DNA of 62,724 nt from a virus: positions 1-62,724 of the IMG/VR virus record IMGVR_UViG_3300037262_000044; one strand, written 5' to 3'. The notes beneath the pieces were generated by a model. It searched no databases. It was given only the letters and a program-made list of their open reading frames with translations, and was not told the DNA's origin. Made by a program: the position numbers and the translations under genes. Below, one piece after another: positions 16,462-29,200 of this stretch (its first letter is position 1; each line of letters opens with the position of its first letter).

Positions 16462-19400
16462 TTGACAAAATCGAGTCATTTTTTGACCTCCCCGCCATTC
16501 AGCAGGAATTCGCGGCCATCAAGACGGGGCTCGGGGAATCTCAATCCAGTTTGGTCGGCCTTTACAATGTCATCAAAGGCTTTAAAGATACCTCCATCAG
16601 CACCCTGGCCGCGAATACTGACCAACTTTCGACCGCCATCAACGGCTCAGTGCAGGCCACCACGAAGGCGAAATCCTCCTACGATGACCTCACCCAAAAG
16701 ATCACCGCCCAGGTGAAGGCGGTCAACGAAAGCATTACCTCCCTTAACGAAAATTCTGAAGCCTACGATCAATTGATCAAACAGGCCGTAAAAAATAAGA
16801 TCGCCAATGATGATCTGGCCGCATCCGCGAATGCCCTGAAAAAGGCTTACCAGGGCGGACAGACTTCCCTTGATCAGTACCAAGAGTCCCTGGCTGACAT
16901 CAAGGAAGCCCAGGTAACCCTCAAAACCTCCAATGCTGACGTTACCCGCGCGCTGAACAACATGGAAAAGCAGGCGCAATCCTCAGCCACCGCCGCCGAC
17001 GGGCTGAGCGCTAAACTGAATTTGCTCCGCCAGGCCTACTATAAAATGAGCGAAGCTGAACAGCAAACAGAAGTCGGGACCGGTCTTCTTCAAAATATAA
17101 AGGATACGGATGTCGCCTTACAGAAGATCAAAAATTCTGCTCGTGATTTCAAGGATAATGTAGGAAACTACGCCGAATCCCTTACCCCTGCATTTGATGG
17201 CCTTAAAGAGCAACTGGCGACCATCAACAAGGAACTGGCCAATATAGAGACCCGCGGGAAGACCTCAGTTCAAAACCTAAATCCCATCGGATTCAAGACC
17301 GCAGCGCAAAGACAGCAGGAGGGGCTTTCTGACCAGGCCGGCAGCGGTCCGACGAATTTGGCCGGCGGTGCGAATCAGGTGAGCGTTTTAAACCAGGATG
17401 CCGAGGCCTATCAAAAGTTGACTCTTCAGCAAAAAGTACTCGAAGGGGCCCTTCAAAGACAGACCATTGGGTTTAAGACGGCCAATCAGGAAATGCGCAG
17501 CGTAAGAAATACGCTCGACACAATGACTCTGGCCGGCCTTCAAGACACGGAGGCTTTTGAAAAGTTGGGTATAGCCTATGCTCAAAATGAGCAGAAGATA
17601 AAGGATCTACATCGGGAACAAGCGATATTGACCGGAGATGCCCCGGGGATTACCGCTCTCACAGGCGTAGCGAGGGGATTGGGTGGTGCATATGCTTTCG
17701 GAGCGGGGGCCGCTCAGTTATTGGCGACAGGCGATGAAAAGCTCGATAAGGAATTAAATCACCTCGTTGCGGTAATGACGCTGCTTCAGGGATTGGAACA
17801 GGCCGTTGCGGTTTTAAAGGATAAAAATGCCATCATCACTGCTTTGGAAACAGAAGCCCAAAAAGGACTGAACGCTGTTAAGGCGATAGAAGTCTCCATT
17901 TTTGGGAAATCGAAGATTGCACAAGAGACAGATGCCGCAGCGAAAGCGTTAAATACGACGGCCACCGAGGAAAGCACCGTTGCCACCGTGGCGAATGCCG
18001 AGGCGACCGACGCTATGACCATCGCTACGGAGGGGGCGGAAGTGGCCGCAATAGGATTACGCACCGCACTAGTAGCTACAGGTATAGGAGCGATTATCGT
18101 CGGTATAGGCGTTTTGGTAGCGGAAATAATTCAATGGACGGAGGCAGAAAATAAAGCCGCGCAAAATTCAGCCGAATTAGCCGACGCCATGGAAAAGGTC
18201 AACGAGATTCTGATGGCCAGGATAAAATTGTCTGATGAGGACGCCGAGCATACCAAAAAGAACCTTGAAGATGCTCTTACTCTATCCGATAAGAACAAGG
18301 AAAGTTATAATGCCCTGTTTAGCATAAGGAAGGCCCAGGCTGACCTCGATCAGAAAACTGCGGAGAATGACCTGAAAAAAGCCGCTAATACGCAAGATAT
18401 CGGAGCGGCCTACCGGTCTGTCGATGGAGATGTAAAAACATTGACGGCTGGAATGGATCCGTTATTAACCAAACAGCAGCGGTTGCTCGATATCACCAAT
18501 ATCTGGCTTCTGGTTCAACAAAAAAAGATCAACAGCAGTGAGGCTTATTTTCAAATATATCAGAAATATGGCACCAATACCGATGAGGCAGATGCTAAAA
18601 CTCAACTGGACGCGGTTCAAAAGGAAATTGCCTCTAATCAGACGGTCATTGATGCCAAGAAAAAAATGAGAGATGCTTATAACCAGTCAGTCATCAACTC
18701 CGAAGGACTTACCATTGAAAGAATTGAGCACGAAGCCGAGCAGGAGCGCAAACTCGCCTTGGAAACCGGCCTAATCTTAGTAGCCGCTGTTAAAGACCGG
18801 AATTCGAAAATACTGGCGGATGCACGTTCAACATCTGCCCAACGGCTGGCGGCCATCAAATCAGACCGAGATCAGGAAATTAAAGACGCACAATTAGAGC
18901 GTAATAGCCTCGATCCCAGTGCAACCCCGCAGGAAGTACTGATTGCCGACGCCAAACTTCGCGCCGCCAAAGTGCAGGCCAACCGGGATTTCAATGAAAA
19001 GACCAGGGTGGAAAACCGTAAGGAATATGAAAAGGATCGCGATGCACGGCTGGAAATATTCCGCGACGCGAATACGCAGTCCCAGGCTATTGAGGAAGAT
19101 ACTCTTAGTAGAAATATTGGCCGCCGGACCGGAGATACCACCGGAGATAAAAAGCTCCAGGCTTTAAAGTCTCAGTATCAGGAACAAAAAAACCTCAATG
19201 AGCAGAATCGAATAGAAGATCTTGACGCCGAAGGATTGAATCAGGAGCAGAAACTCGCCATCAATAAAAAGTACGACGTTCAACTCGAAGACCTGCAGTT
19301 GAAGTACCTCAAAAACCTCCAGGGCATACAGCGGGAAATCCAGAAAGCTGCGTTGGATGACCTGGAGCAATATTATGAGGACAGGAAAACGGAGATAGAA

Positions 19401-20498
19401 AAAGGCAACAACGCTGAAATGGCAGCGTTGGAAAAGCGTCTCAAAGATGGACATATCACGGAAGAAAGATACCGGGAATTGCGGCGCCGTCAGGAAGAGA
19501 AAACCGCCCAGCATGTTATTGATTCACAGGTAAATAAAGATTACTCCGTCGTTGACTCTACCAAAGCCGGAACCAAGGAAAGGTCGGACGCGGAAGCGCA
19601 ACTGACAACCGATTTAGGAAAACAACAGGATACCCGAAGCGGTAATGATCAGGCAGACAAAGACGAAAGGCTCGCTCATTTACAGGAGGTAGCCGGTAAA
19701 ATACAGGCAGAAGGGCAAGCCTACGGCAAAGCCGCTGAGGCCATTTTCGATATTGGATATAACCGGCAGGTAGTTGATCTGGAAAATCTTGAAAAAAGGC
19801 AGACCCGCGCCTATGAGGTCCAATCCAAGCAAATACAGGATACATCCGCCAGCCAGGAGCAAAAAGCTCTCCGGCAGAAAATCCTCGATGATCAGAAAGC
19901 GGCAGAAGATGTCAAGAATGCCCGGAAGCAAAAACAACTGGATATTGACAAGGCGAAATTCGACAAGGATAAATCCATTATGGATATCATCCTGAATACA
20001 GGAGTGGCTGTCGTAAAAGCCCTCCCGAATATCCCTCTCGCAATTGCGGTGGGAATTGAAGGCGCCGCGGAACTCGCCGTAGCGATCGCTACCCCATTAC
20101 CGAAGTATAAACATGGAGCGGGCATAGGCGGTCGTCCGGCGCACAAGGGCGGCTTAGGTGTCGTCGGGGATGCCTATGTGCCAGAGTTGATAGCCGAGCC
20201 AGGGAAGGCCCCTTTCTGGTCGCCTGCGGTGCCATCCGTACTCGATATGGCACCCGGAGCAAAGATTTACCCGGCTGAGGAGATCAATCGGATGATCAGC
20301 AGCGGCATGTTCGTCAATCAATTCGGGATCATCCAGCAAAAAGAGACCAACCGGGACATGCTTGAGATAAAGCAGGCCATTGTATGGCAAACCGGGAGAA
20401 TCGAACGGGCTTTAGCCAAAAACAAGCCTAAAGTGATCAATAACATAAGATTGGACACCAAATTCGGAGAACATATTCATAAATCAGTCTTCAGGTAA
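16458..20498 (+). CDS. Tape measure protein
   Basis: 1346 residues, with long coiled-coil stretches (about 1-330 and 680-1170). A hydrophobic block near residues 530-557 ([17 protein letters not shown]) is typical of the membrane-inserting part. It sets tail length and helps DNA entry. Its length suggests a long flexible tail (siphovirus type). The C-terminal part has a Gly-rich stretch ([15 protein letters not shown]) also common in tape measures. It overlaps the next start by one base. Confidence 0.9.
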   Translation: MIDKIESFFDLPAIQQEFAAIKTGLGESQSSLVGLYNVIKGFKDTSISTLAANTDQLSTAINGSVQATTKAKSSYDDLTQKITAQVKAVNESITSLNENSEAYDQLIKQAVKNKIANDDLAASANALKKAYQGGQTSLDQYQESLADIKEAQVTLKTSNADVTRALNNMEKQAQSSATAADGLSAKLNLLRQAYYKMSEAEQQTEVGTGLLQNIKDTDVALQKIKNSARDFKDNVGNYAESLTPAFDGLKEQLATINKELANIETRGKTSVQNLNPIGFKTAAQRQQEGLSDQAGSGPTNLAGGANQVSVLNQDAEAYQKLTLQQKVLEGALQRQTIGFKTANQEMRSVRNTLDTMTLAGLQDTEAFEKLGIAYAQNEQKIKDLHREQAILTGDAPGITALTGVARGLGGAYAFGAGAAQLLATGDEKLDKELNHLVAVMTLLQGLEQAVAVLKDKNAIITALETEAQKGLNAVKAIEVSIFGKSKIAQETDAAAKALNTTATEESTVATVANAEATDAMTIATEGAEVAAIGLRTALVATGIGAIIVGIGVLVAEIIQWTEAENKAAQNSAELADAMEKVNEILMARIKLSDEDAEHTKKNLEDALTLSDKNKESYNALFSIRKAQADLDQKTAENDLKKAANTQDIGAAYRSVDGDVKTLTAGMDPLLTKQQRLLDITNIWLLVQQKKINSSEAYFQIYQKYGTNTDEADAKTQLDAVQKEIASNQTVIDAKKKMRDAYNQSVINSEGLTIERIEHEAEQERKLALETGLILVAAVKDRNSKILADARSTSAQRLAAIKSDRDQEIKDAQLERNSLDPSATPQEVLIADAKLRAAKVQANRDFNEKTRVENRKEYEKDRDARLEIFRDANTQSQAIEEDTLSRNIGRRTGDTTGDKKLQALKSQYQEQKNLNEQNRIEDLDAEGLNQEQKLAINKKYDVQLEDLQLKYLKNLQGIQREIQKAALDDLEQYYEDRKTEIEKGNNAEMAALEKRLKDGHITEERYRELRRRQEEKTAQHVIDSQVNKDYSVVDSTKAGTKERSDAEAQLTTDLGKQQDTRSGNDQADKDERLAHLQEVAGKIQAEGQAYGKAAEAIFDIGYNRQVVDLENLEKRQTRAYEVQSKQIQDTSASQEQKALRQKILDDQKAAEDVKNARKQKQLDIDKAKFDKDKSIMDIILNTGVAVVKALPNIPLAIAVGIEGAAELAVAIATPLPKYKHGAGIGGRPAHKGGLGVVGDAYVPELIAEPGKAPFWSPAVPSVLDMAPGAKIYPAEEINRMISSGMFVNQFGIIQQKETNRDMLEIKQAIVWQTGRIERALAKNKPKVINNIRLDTKFGEHIHKSVFR

Positions 20499-23400
20499 TG
20501 CCCATAAGTCGCAGATATTTCTTGCATTTTTTGACCAATCCGGCCGTTGCAAATTCTGCCTGGGTATGCGATAGCATGGGAAATCCGCAACTGCAAAATG
20601 TAACATCTGGCATTGACTGCTCCTTGCCTCAATCTCCTGACGGCTGGGCTGACATTCAGATCAGCTTCGGACGAAACTCCCATTACTGGGGCCTTTCCCG
20701 CACGTTTACGCTCCCCATGAAGTTCGTAGGAGACGGAGCGAAGATCGTCCGGAACGCTCTTTATACCGGTCGGGGAATTGAATCTCCCATGGGTTACATC
20801 GTTCTGAAATGGAACCCCGATACCGGGATTTTCGAATTGTACTATACAGGACTGCTCGATCTCAGCCAGGCGAGTGATCTTGTGGAAGAAGGGGTGACGG
20901 TGAACGTCATGGAAGGAGGGGCGGCCCAGTTTATTAAAGCCTATGAAAATACGATGATCCCCATTCCCTGTAATGGTTCCATCCCTCAGAACAAAAAGAT
21001 ACTAGCCGATGGGATTGAATTTACGGATACCTTTCTCTACCAGATCCTTACTACTCAAAGTCCTTACGCGGGAGATCAGCCTCTCCCGTGCGCCTTCGTA
21101 AGTAATACCGGGGATAATATCGGGGTGACTCATAGTGATCAGCAACTGGACAATCCTTACGCGGGGTATTATCAAATGGCGACTAATTTCCTCTTTACCA
21201 GTGTAGGGGCAATCACGGGTATGGTGATCGAAGGTCAGATTACGGTGCTCTCTGATTTCAGGGTGACGAACACCCTGTTTTATCTACATACAGCAACCAG
21301 TCTATCCGTTCCCATATCCGTCGGGGCTCCGGAGATAACCAACGCGTACGGTCTTGTACTTCCGGCAGCACCGATTGACGGCTGGGAACCCATCCAAAGT
21401 CAGGTCAATATCAACGGGCAGCGCACCTTTGCCTTCAGCGCCACAATCAACCTCGCGGCGAATGAAAACCTGTTCATCTTCTTTTTCAACGATTTCGCGG
21501 CCAACCCCATTACGATACAGGGCGGACAATTCACGCTGAAATTCAATTCAAGGTATCAAGCGTCCCGGGTGTGGGGAATGTCTTTGTTCGATGTCGGGGC
21601 CTATCTCATCAACGCGCTGAACAGTCTATCCAGCAACTTCCTGCAGGTCTTCAACTTCGGATTCAATAGTACGTTCTTACAGGGGAAACTCAACTGGATG
21701 GTGACAAGCGGAGACGCGATTCGGGCCTCCACGGACCCGGAGTATTTTCAATATTTCAACCAGGCGACCGTTAACCCGGACAACCCATCCAATCAATTCT
21801 ACGAACAATTTTCCTTCCAAGGGCCGGCTTTAAAGACATCTTTATCCGACTTTTTCGACGCGGTGAACGCTATAGGAAATTGCGCTCTGGGCAATCAATT
21901 GCTTCCTGGTTCTCCTGAGAGCATCTTTCTGGAAGCCAAAAACTATGCGCTGAACTCCTCCGTCATTACGATGTCCCTGGATAAGATTTCCAATTTTCGG
22001 GTTTCAATCGCACTGGAATATTATTTCAACTGGCTGGAAGTGGGTTATCCTACCCAGCAGTACGATGAAGAAGCAGGTAAGTATGAATACAACTGTAAAT
22101 TCTCCTGGCAGGCCCCAATCAAAACGATTGTGCAAAAACTTTCTCTCATCAGCAAATATAGGGCTGATTCTTACGGATTTGAATATACCCGGTGGAATAC
22201 CCAAGGCGGTAAGTCAACGACTTTCAACGACAGCGACAACGATGTTTTCCTGGTCAACGTCGATCTCAATAGCACGAGCCTGGATTTCTACATGGCCTCT
22301 TTCATCTCGGGCGTTCCCTTACCGACAAGTCCGACGAATACAGACCAGAAACTCATCGTGAATAAAGCCTTTCAGCCATTGTACATGGCTACGCTCAACG
22401 GGGAGTATTTCACACAAAGCAATGATTTCGCCATCTTTATAGTGAACTATCTTGTTAGTGCTTCGCCAGTGGTCTATACCGTGAATGCGGTAATCTTACT
22501 CAACGGGCTCATAGGAGACTCGGCTATGGTCTCGATGTGGGTAAATGGAACCTTAGGCGGCCAATGGCCTCAAGCTATCACCGGAGTCAATACGCCGCTG
22601 ACCATTAACTTTTCGTCTTCCCGGGTCTGGGCCAAAGGAGACTGCATTTATTTCACCCTGGATACTGTCAGAACTTGTACGGGGACTTATCAATCCTTTC
22701 AACTCAACGTGAACGGCTATTTCACGGCTTATTCAACAGGCGCTGATGTGATCAATGCCGGGCAATCCCAACAGTTGGTGAATCTGCCTGTGATAACCGC
22801 GACAACGGAAGACATTGACGGAGTGGCTGTCCCTGTCGTCTCTTATGGATTTCAATATTTTCAATTCCTTTCTCCTGTACAGGATACCAGTTTTACTACT
22901 TCCTTTACAGTGGCAGGGTATTACCAGGGCGGCGGCGGGGATACGACTAATTTCAACCTGTGGAGAAAGGGGGAGATCATAGGAAGTTCGCCGGTTTACA
23001 CAGCCACCGGATCGGGAGCGGCCATTCCTTTTAACCAGGGGGCAAATCCAGGACAGGATGCGGCCTCGATCTTTTTCGATGAGCTATTGGCCTATAATAG
23101 CCCCCAGCCGAATATTCCCGGAACGGCCCCGGATTTGGTGTGGATAACCGGGTCTGTCACAAATATGTCCTCCTGGATTTCCTATATCAACCTGACGATG
23201 CAGTCAGGGACCATCGAAGCCTTCGGGTTCAATAGACCGGCATTCAGTAATGTATCAGGAATACCGAATCCAGCTTCCGCTTTCAATATCCCCGATTTCA
23301 CCCCGAAGCAAATGCTACTCGCCAATGGGTCGATTCTATCGCCGGCGCTTTACACGCTTTCTCCCTCGGTTCTTTCCTTTCAAACCACAGATAAGAACCA

Positions 23401-24667
23401 GTTTTTGAGTACCACCCTGGACGGAGTGACGACAACAGAGAATGCGAACGTGAATATCCATGATCTTGCGGCCCCAGCCTTCCTTCCCTGGATCTTCGAA
23501 TTTGACACGGAAGTGCCTATCAACTTTGCGGACCTCTTAAATTACACGGCTAATGGCCACATAGAATTCACCTACAATGGAGTACAACTCTACGGCTTCC
23601 CGATAGAAGTAAGCAGCAAGCCGGCTTTTAACGAGTCTCAGACCTGGAAATTACTTTGTTCACCCGCTACAAACCTTGCCGATCTGGTTGACCTGGAATC
23701 GACGGGATTGGTTCAATTAACACTTATGGATACCTCAATCCCTCTTATCTGCCCGCTGCATTTTGTGCCGCTGGGTTACACCAAAGCTCCTCAGTATAAG
23801 AACTATACGATGGATCAGGATTGGTATAAAAATCGTGTCACCCAGTGGATCGATCAGTCGAATTATTACGCTCCCTGGGAGTCGGATGATGTGATTCAAT
23901 TGCAATGTCAGACCTTTGGGCTTTCTCCTGTCAATGTGCAGATCATCAACCAATTGGGCCAAAATGTCGGGGGACTGATTAATATTCCCCTGGACACTTC
24001 CCCGTCTATACCTTCAGGGCAATCCCTTTTTACCGGATCTGTGAGTCTTTCGGGACTGACAGGAATTTATTATCTGATCTGGACCATGGGGACCGGACCG
24101 GCTACGGCGACTTTTATCAGCGAAGGGATCAACGTGCAACCTTCCTGGGATAATAATACCATCAGGTTCGACTATTCGAACAGTACCAATAAATTAGCTG
24201 CCGTTTTTAACTCGACCGCCGGTTATTTACCGTGTCTTCGTATCCCCGGCCAGATCAACGGGTACGTACCTAAGAGCAAGTTTACCACGTTCGTGGATCA
24301 GCCGCAGGATATCGATCTCCTGAACGCCATCCCTTACGATACCTGGACCTTGGAAGTCGGGAGAGGATCGGGGCTGCCTGATTACCTTATGCGCAAGATC
24401 GACCGAATTATGTTGCTGAATACGGTGCTAATCGACGGGGATCAATATTCCAGGGATGCAGATGCCCAATGGGAGGTACAGACCTTTCCCGGCCAGGCCA
24501 AAACATACATGACGCTGGCCATCCGGAGATCGAAGAATGAGGACGCGATCACGCTGAACACTGCGGGGCAGTTGGATCAATCGCCTTTTGGAGGATATAT
24601 GTTCGATGCAAGCGCCTTCGGACAAAGCAATTCTGGTCAAAACCTAATTCAAGTGGAGGGCTCATAA
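20498..24667 (+). CDS. Large tail tip / baseplate protein
   Basis: 1389 residues, beta-rich, with few charged helices. It lies directly after the tape measure, where distal tail and baseplate-hub proteins are encoded. Several Ser/Thr/Asn-rich beta-sandwich-like segments (about 660-800 and 1150-1230) suggest repeated Ig-like modules. No catalytic motif recognised. Probably the central tail-tip protein holding the fibres. Confidence 0.65.
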   Translation: MPISRRYFLHFLTNPAVANSAWVCDSMGNPQLQNVTSGIDCSLPQSPDGWADIQISFGRNSHYWGLSRTFTLPMKFVGDGAKIVRNALYTGRGIESPMGYIVLKWNPDTGIFELYYTGLLDLSQASDLVEEGVTVNVMEGGAAQFIKAYENTMIPIPCNGSIPQNKKILADGIEFTDTFLYQILTTQSPYAGDQPLPCAFVSNTGDNIGVTHSDQQLDNPYAGYYQMATNFLFTSVGAITGMVIEGQITVLSDFRVTNTLFYLHTATSLSVPISVGAPEITNAYGLVLPAAPIDGWEPIQSQVNINGQRTFAFSATINLAANENLFIFFFNDFAANPITIQGGQFTLKFNSRYQASRVWGMSLFDVGAYLINALNSLSSNFLQVFNFGFNSTFLQGKLNWMVTSGDAIRASTDPEYFQYFNQATVNPDNPSNQFYEQFSFQGPALKTSLSDFFDAVNAIGNCALGNQLLPGSPESIFLEAKNYALNSSVITMSLDKISNFRVSIALEYYFNWLEVGYPTQQYDEEAGKYEYNCKFSWQAPIKTIVQKLSLISKYRADSYGFEYTRWNTQGGKSTTFNDSDNDVFLVNVDLNSTSLDFYMASFISGVPLPTSPTNTDQKLIVNKAFQPLYMATLNGEYFTQSNDFAIFIVNYLVSASPVVYTVNAVILLNGLIGDSAMVSMWVNGTLGGQWPQAITGVNTPLTINFSSSRVWAKGDCIYFTLDTVRTCTGTYQSFQLNVNGYFTAYSTGADVINAGQSQQLVNLPVITATTEDIDGVAVPVVSYGFQYFQFLSPVQDTSFTTSFTVAGYYQGGGGDTTNFNLWRKGEIIGSSPVYTATGSGAAIPFNQGANPGQDAASIFFDELLAYNSPQPNIPGTAPDLVWITGSVTNMSSWISYINLTMQSGTIEAFGFNRPAFSNVSGIPNPASAFNIPDFTPKQMLLANGSILSPALYTLSPSVLSFQTTDKNQFLSTTLDGVTTTENANVNIHDLAAPAFLPWIFEFDTEVPINFADLLNYTANGHIEFTYNGVQLYGFPIEVSSKPAFNESQTWKLLCSPATNLADLVDLESTGLVQLTLMDTSIPLICPLHFVPLGYTKAPQYKNYTMDQDWYKNRVTQWIDQSNYYAPWESDDVIQLQCQTFGLSPVNVQIINQLGQNVGGLINIPLDTSPSIPSGQSLFTGSVSLSGLTGIYYLIWTMGTGPATATFISEGINVQPSWDNNTIRFDYSNSTNKLAAVFNSTAGYLPCLRIPGQINGYVPKSKFTTFVDQPQDIDLLNAIPYDTWTLEVGRGSGLPDYLMRKIDRIMLLNTVLIDGDQYSRDADAQWEVQTFPGQAKTYMTLAIRRSKNEDAITLNTAGQLDQSPFGGYMFDASAFGQSNSGQNLIQVEGS

Positions 24668-24668
24668 T

Positions 24669-26159
24669 ATGGCTAATGAAAATCTTTGGCAACAGACTTT
24701 TCCGGTAAGCGCAGGCAATTCCTTGGTGATGGCGATTTATAAAGCCTCGGCCCCGTCTATTCTCATATCTTCCTATCAGCTTCCTGGTCCATATATCGGT
24801 CAAACTCAACTTCATACGTTTACCGGGCTGCAGGCAGTCCTTTACATTTACATTCTTTACGAATCTCCCGATGGGGGGGCAGACGGAGCGCAACTCAATT
24901 CCTTCACTTTTCAGCCTGGCAGCAACGCATATAATACTCGGGATCCGCTTACCCTTCTGGCCAACACATCTCCGTATTTCGCCAGCGGCACCAATTTCTA
25001 CGGACCGGACCCATCCCTCATCGGCTGGAACTGGTATCCGGACATCCCAGGAGGTATCGGCATCTTGACCTATGGGGTTGATTACGTAAAAACAGTGAAC
25101 GGAACCCCCACTACGCAGGACGATACGACAGCAAACGGTTACCAATATTTGGCCGCGGGATATTCCATCGGAGATGAGGAAAAGGCGGTTCTGGTGTTTC
25201 TCCCCCAATTGGCGGCTTCTACCAGCGTCAGCGGGACCATTGTAAGCGCCACGACCTTATTGACGGCGAATACTACCCTGACTAACTCGGCGGCAGGGCA
25301 GGCATTCCTCCTGCAAGGAGCCGCTCCGGCTCTCGGGATAACGTTTCCTGCTACCTCAACAATGCCCGACAATGAGCCGATATTCATCAACTCGGCCGGT
25401 GGAACGCATGTCAACGCTGGGTTATTGGCTGCAGCAGGAGATACTTTTGAATGGTATAACAATGCTACCCTCCTGGGATCGGCCACAAGGGCAACAAGCC
25501 TATATCTCGGGCAGTGTGAATCCATAGGACTTTACAAATGGACCTACCCCAGCGGGGCGCGCAGGTGGCTCATCTTTCAAGGTGGTGAGGGGATGAGAAT
25601 GGTGGGAGAAATCATTTACGATTATTCCATGATCCCGCTGAATACAGTTTTCTGCAATGGTCAATTGCTCAGCCGTACCGCCTATGCGAGACTCTGGGCC
25701 TGGGTGCAGGCCAGTGGAACGACGATTGTCTCCGACAGTGCGTGGAACAATACAGCGACATATAACGGGGTAACTTACCAGGCAAACCAGGGTTATTTCA
25801 GCCAGGGAGATGGCAGCACCACTTTCCGGGTGCCTAAACTTTGGTCCTACTCTTACCTCAGATTAAAAGCGGGTACAGCTGGTTTCGGGTACGGCTATGG
25901 CTTTTCCGGGGATTTCAACCCACCATATGTGCAACCCCATGATGCACCGACGCATGGTGGCGGGGTTATTACCGGCGGAGGTGGCAGTCTATATCTTTCC
26001 CGTGTAAGCGGTGGCCGGTATTCAGGCGGAGGGAGTGATACATTTGGAGGCTCCGCTGCCGTGGACATAACGATGCGGACGGGCCCAGCCAGCACGGCAA
26101 GTACAACGGGGGAAAATTTGACAGCGGGGTTCGGGGTCTATGCGCTCCTAAGAACGTAG
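24669..26159 (+). CDS. Tail fibre with phage tail-collar domain
   Basis: 496 residues. Residues about 310-400 carry the tail-collar pattern: VGEIIYDYSMIPLNTVFCNG, then LSRTAYARLWAW, and GDGSTTFRVPKLW. The C-terminus is Gly-rich with GGGG runs, as in fibre tips of this type. The N-terminal half should attach to the tail. Likely a receptor-binding or fibre-anchoring protein. Ends with TAG. Confidence 0.85.
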   Translation: MANENLWQQTFPVSAGNSLVMAIYKASAPSILISSYQLPGPYIGQTQLHTFTGLQAVLYIYILYESPDGGADGAQLNSFTFQPGSNAYNTRDPLTLLANTSPYFASGTNFYGPDPSLIGWNWYPDIPGGIGILTYGVDYVKTVNGTPTTQDDTTANGYQYLAAGYSIGDEEKAVLVFLPQLAASTSVSGTIVSATTLLTANTTLTNSAAGQAFLLQGAAPALGITFPATSTMPDNEPIFINSAGGTHVNAGLLAAAGDTFEWYNNATLLGSATRATSLYLGQCESIGLYKWTYPSGARRWLIFQGGEGMRMVGEIIYDYSMIPLNTVFCNGQLLSRTAYARLWAWVQASGTTIVSDSAWNNTATYNGVTYQANQGYFSQGDGSTTFRVPKLWSYSYLRLKAGTAGFGYGYGFSGDFNPPYVQPHDAPTHGGGVITGGGGSLYLSRVSGGRYSGGGSDTFGGSAAVDITMRTGPASTASTTGENLTAGFGVYALLRT

Positions 26160-26263
26160 CAAAATGCGCGATTGTGGTTTAAAAACGACGAAATGATCAG
26201 TGAATCCACTTATTGGGACAACTATATTAACGTTTTTTTGACAATAGTGTAATTTTAAATTAT

Positions 26264-29200
26264 ATGAAGCGATTATCCCTGCTTTTGATCGTTCTGACGC
26301 TTTCCCTGGTGGGATATAGCCAAATTATCGTCTACCCGAACTCGGGCATTTACGGAGTAGGATATAACAGGATTGTTCCCCTCAATACCCTCTGGTTGCC
26401 TACCGGCTGCGGCGTTCCTACCGGAAAGACTTCTTTAAACGCACCCGGAACCAATCCGCGGCAGGCGGCCGTCTATACCGACACCTGCGGGCATCACATT
26501 TATTGGTATGATCCAAGCGACTCCGGATGGTCGCGCATTGATACCGGAGGGGGCGGAGGCGGCGCTGGAACGGTCACGGCCATTCTCATCAGCAATGACA
26601 GCCTTTATTATACCACTTCTTCGGGGAACACCTTTGTGGCCATTATTCTGGAGCAATATGATTCGACCATTAAATATGTCACGCCGACCCAACTGAATAA
26701 CAGCATTGCCGCGCTGCCATCAGTCTATAATGATCGAACCGATCCAGCCTCAGATTCCGTGGGTGGATCTGTTTCTGGCAGCGCACTTCCCTTAAGGGGG
26801 ATTAAAGACACTTCCTTAGACGGATCTGTGACTATTTCAGTTATTTCGAATCCTCATACCATTTATCATAATTTCAGCGCCTCCGGAGGCGGATCATCAC
26901 CTCCTTTCAGCGACGCCAATCCCATAGCGAAGAATGCATCAGATGCCACCAAGTTATTTCAATATAGCCTCGGCGGCCTCACTACCGGCACAACAGTCGT
27001 GGAAACCATTCCGGCTTCCAGCTATACGTCTGCAGGGATTAATCTTAACCAGACATGGAGCGGGAAGCCAACCCTTACGGCTGGGCTACAGTTAAACAGC
27101 AACGTGACCTACGGAACAACCAACGCCTACCAGATAGGAAGCAGCGGGAATGTGAGTACGCAGGTATGGTCCAGAAGTTTCAATTCAGATGGGCAACTAA
27201 CTTTATCGGCACCTGCAGGAGCTACTATTCAGGGGCAGATCAATGGGGTTCCGAAATTTGAGGTGCTGAATACGGGACAGATCCAGCTGGGGGGCTATGG
27301 ATCGGGAGCTTTCACCGGTACGGCTGTTTATGCAATAGGAGAAACATCGGCAGGCAATTTAATAGAAACATCTTTGGGAGGGATCATACCGCCTAATATC
27401 GGAACGGGCGTAAACGTCTATGCTCCGCAGATCCCGGGATTCAGGCGAATAACTGCTTTAGCTCCGTTGACAGCCGATACCACGACGACAACTAACTCGA
27501 TAACCATCCAGGCCGACACGGCCAGTTCCACGCTAACCAACCTCGCATCGTATCAATGGATACTCAACCAGGGCTACACCAACTTCTTATGGGTCAACGT
27601 GAAAAGCGCCCCCTATAATGCCTATGGAGATGGGATACACGACGACACTTATGCAATTCAGATGGCGGCGGCGGCATGTGGATCGGGAGGAGCCGTTCTT
27701 TATTTCCCCCCGGGGAGGTATATTGTTTCTGGAACGATCAGGCTTCCCTATAAAGTCCAGGTCCTGGGGTGCGGGGGTTCAAATGCCGGGATCTTCAATT
27801 CGGTAACTCCTTCAACCGCTTTTTACCGTGACTCCACGACGGACATTACCCAGATCTGGTCTACGTCAGCCTCTGATACTGTCTTTGTGCTCGGCGGCAG
27901 CGGCAGTTCGATATCGGGGATGAATATTGTTCTCGCTCCGGGTGTCACGGCAACGTCTACTAACGTCGGCATTTATGGTGCCGGCACTTCTTTGAAACTA
28001 AAAGATATGGGCGTCGGTAGCTTTTATAACTGCGTCGACGATACGGCAGCGGTAGAAGTCACCATAAGTGACGTCTTTATCTGGAATCCCGTCAACTACG
28101 GCATCTGGATGCAAAACCGGAAAAATGCGGACGGCGGGGATAACAGTTGTATTCAGTCCTTCTTTTACGCCGGCAACAACAATACGCGTGCGATGGTCAG
28201 GCTGGAAAATGGCGGATGGAAGTTCATGCAAAATAAGTGGAACGCCAATGCGGGTTATAGTGGCGAAGCCCAAATAGGCATATGGCTTGAGATCTATGGC
28301 TCTGCCGGAAGCACATCTGATTTGAACCTGTCAGGAAATAGCTATGAGAACATAAGCGATACGGTCATTTATTTACATGCCAGCGGGGGGGGTATTTTTT
28401 ACAATGCTCAAATCGAAGGTGAACAAATATCCACCTATTCCTCAACCAGTTCGGGAGTGGTGGAAAATGGACTGTCCGGGTGGAAAATGGATAATTGTAT
28501 CGTCAACGAAGGCACTGGTGCCGGAACGATCGGCGTGAATGCTACTGATCCGCCTCAAACTTTCGTTGCAAATCTAGTGAACGGATACGCGACGGCAGTT
28601 ACCCCTGCGGTTAGTACCTCTTCTTTCTTCATGAGCAATGTCACCGGACTGAATACCCTTCTTAACTTATCCGGAAGCTACAGCGGACTGATGAACGCCG
28701 GTATTACAAACACCAGCGCTTCTGGTTATATTTCCTGGAATGTATTCGGCAGCGGCAGCAACGGAGCTATCATCCGCACCTACGGACCCAGTTTCAGCGT
28801 ATCGAGTCTTCGAAATATAGCCCTTTTCAGCGGCACACAAAATGTCATGCTCGGGTCCATTACTTCTGGATACCCCACCAACATCGTGGGAGGGAGTACC
28901 ACGCCGTTGATTACGGCTACTGGTGCATTAGTTCAATTCCCTCAGATTGCTTCGAATATAATCGACTCCACGAATTTTAAAGTAGCGGTCATTCGACAGT
29001 CCGATCAGTCGATTTTCCAAACCAACTGGCCGACTTTCGGGAGTGGCGGCAGCGGAGTGACATCCTTTGGTACTCCAACTACCTCATACGCTAATGGCGC
29101 TACCGTTTCAGGGACTACGGCATATTTGGGATTAGCAAGCTCTAGCAATCCGGGAATTATTGCCGGTTCGGGTGCTCAGACATTAGGGGCTACTCTTACT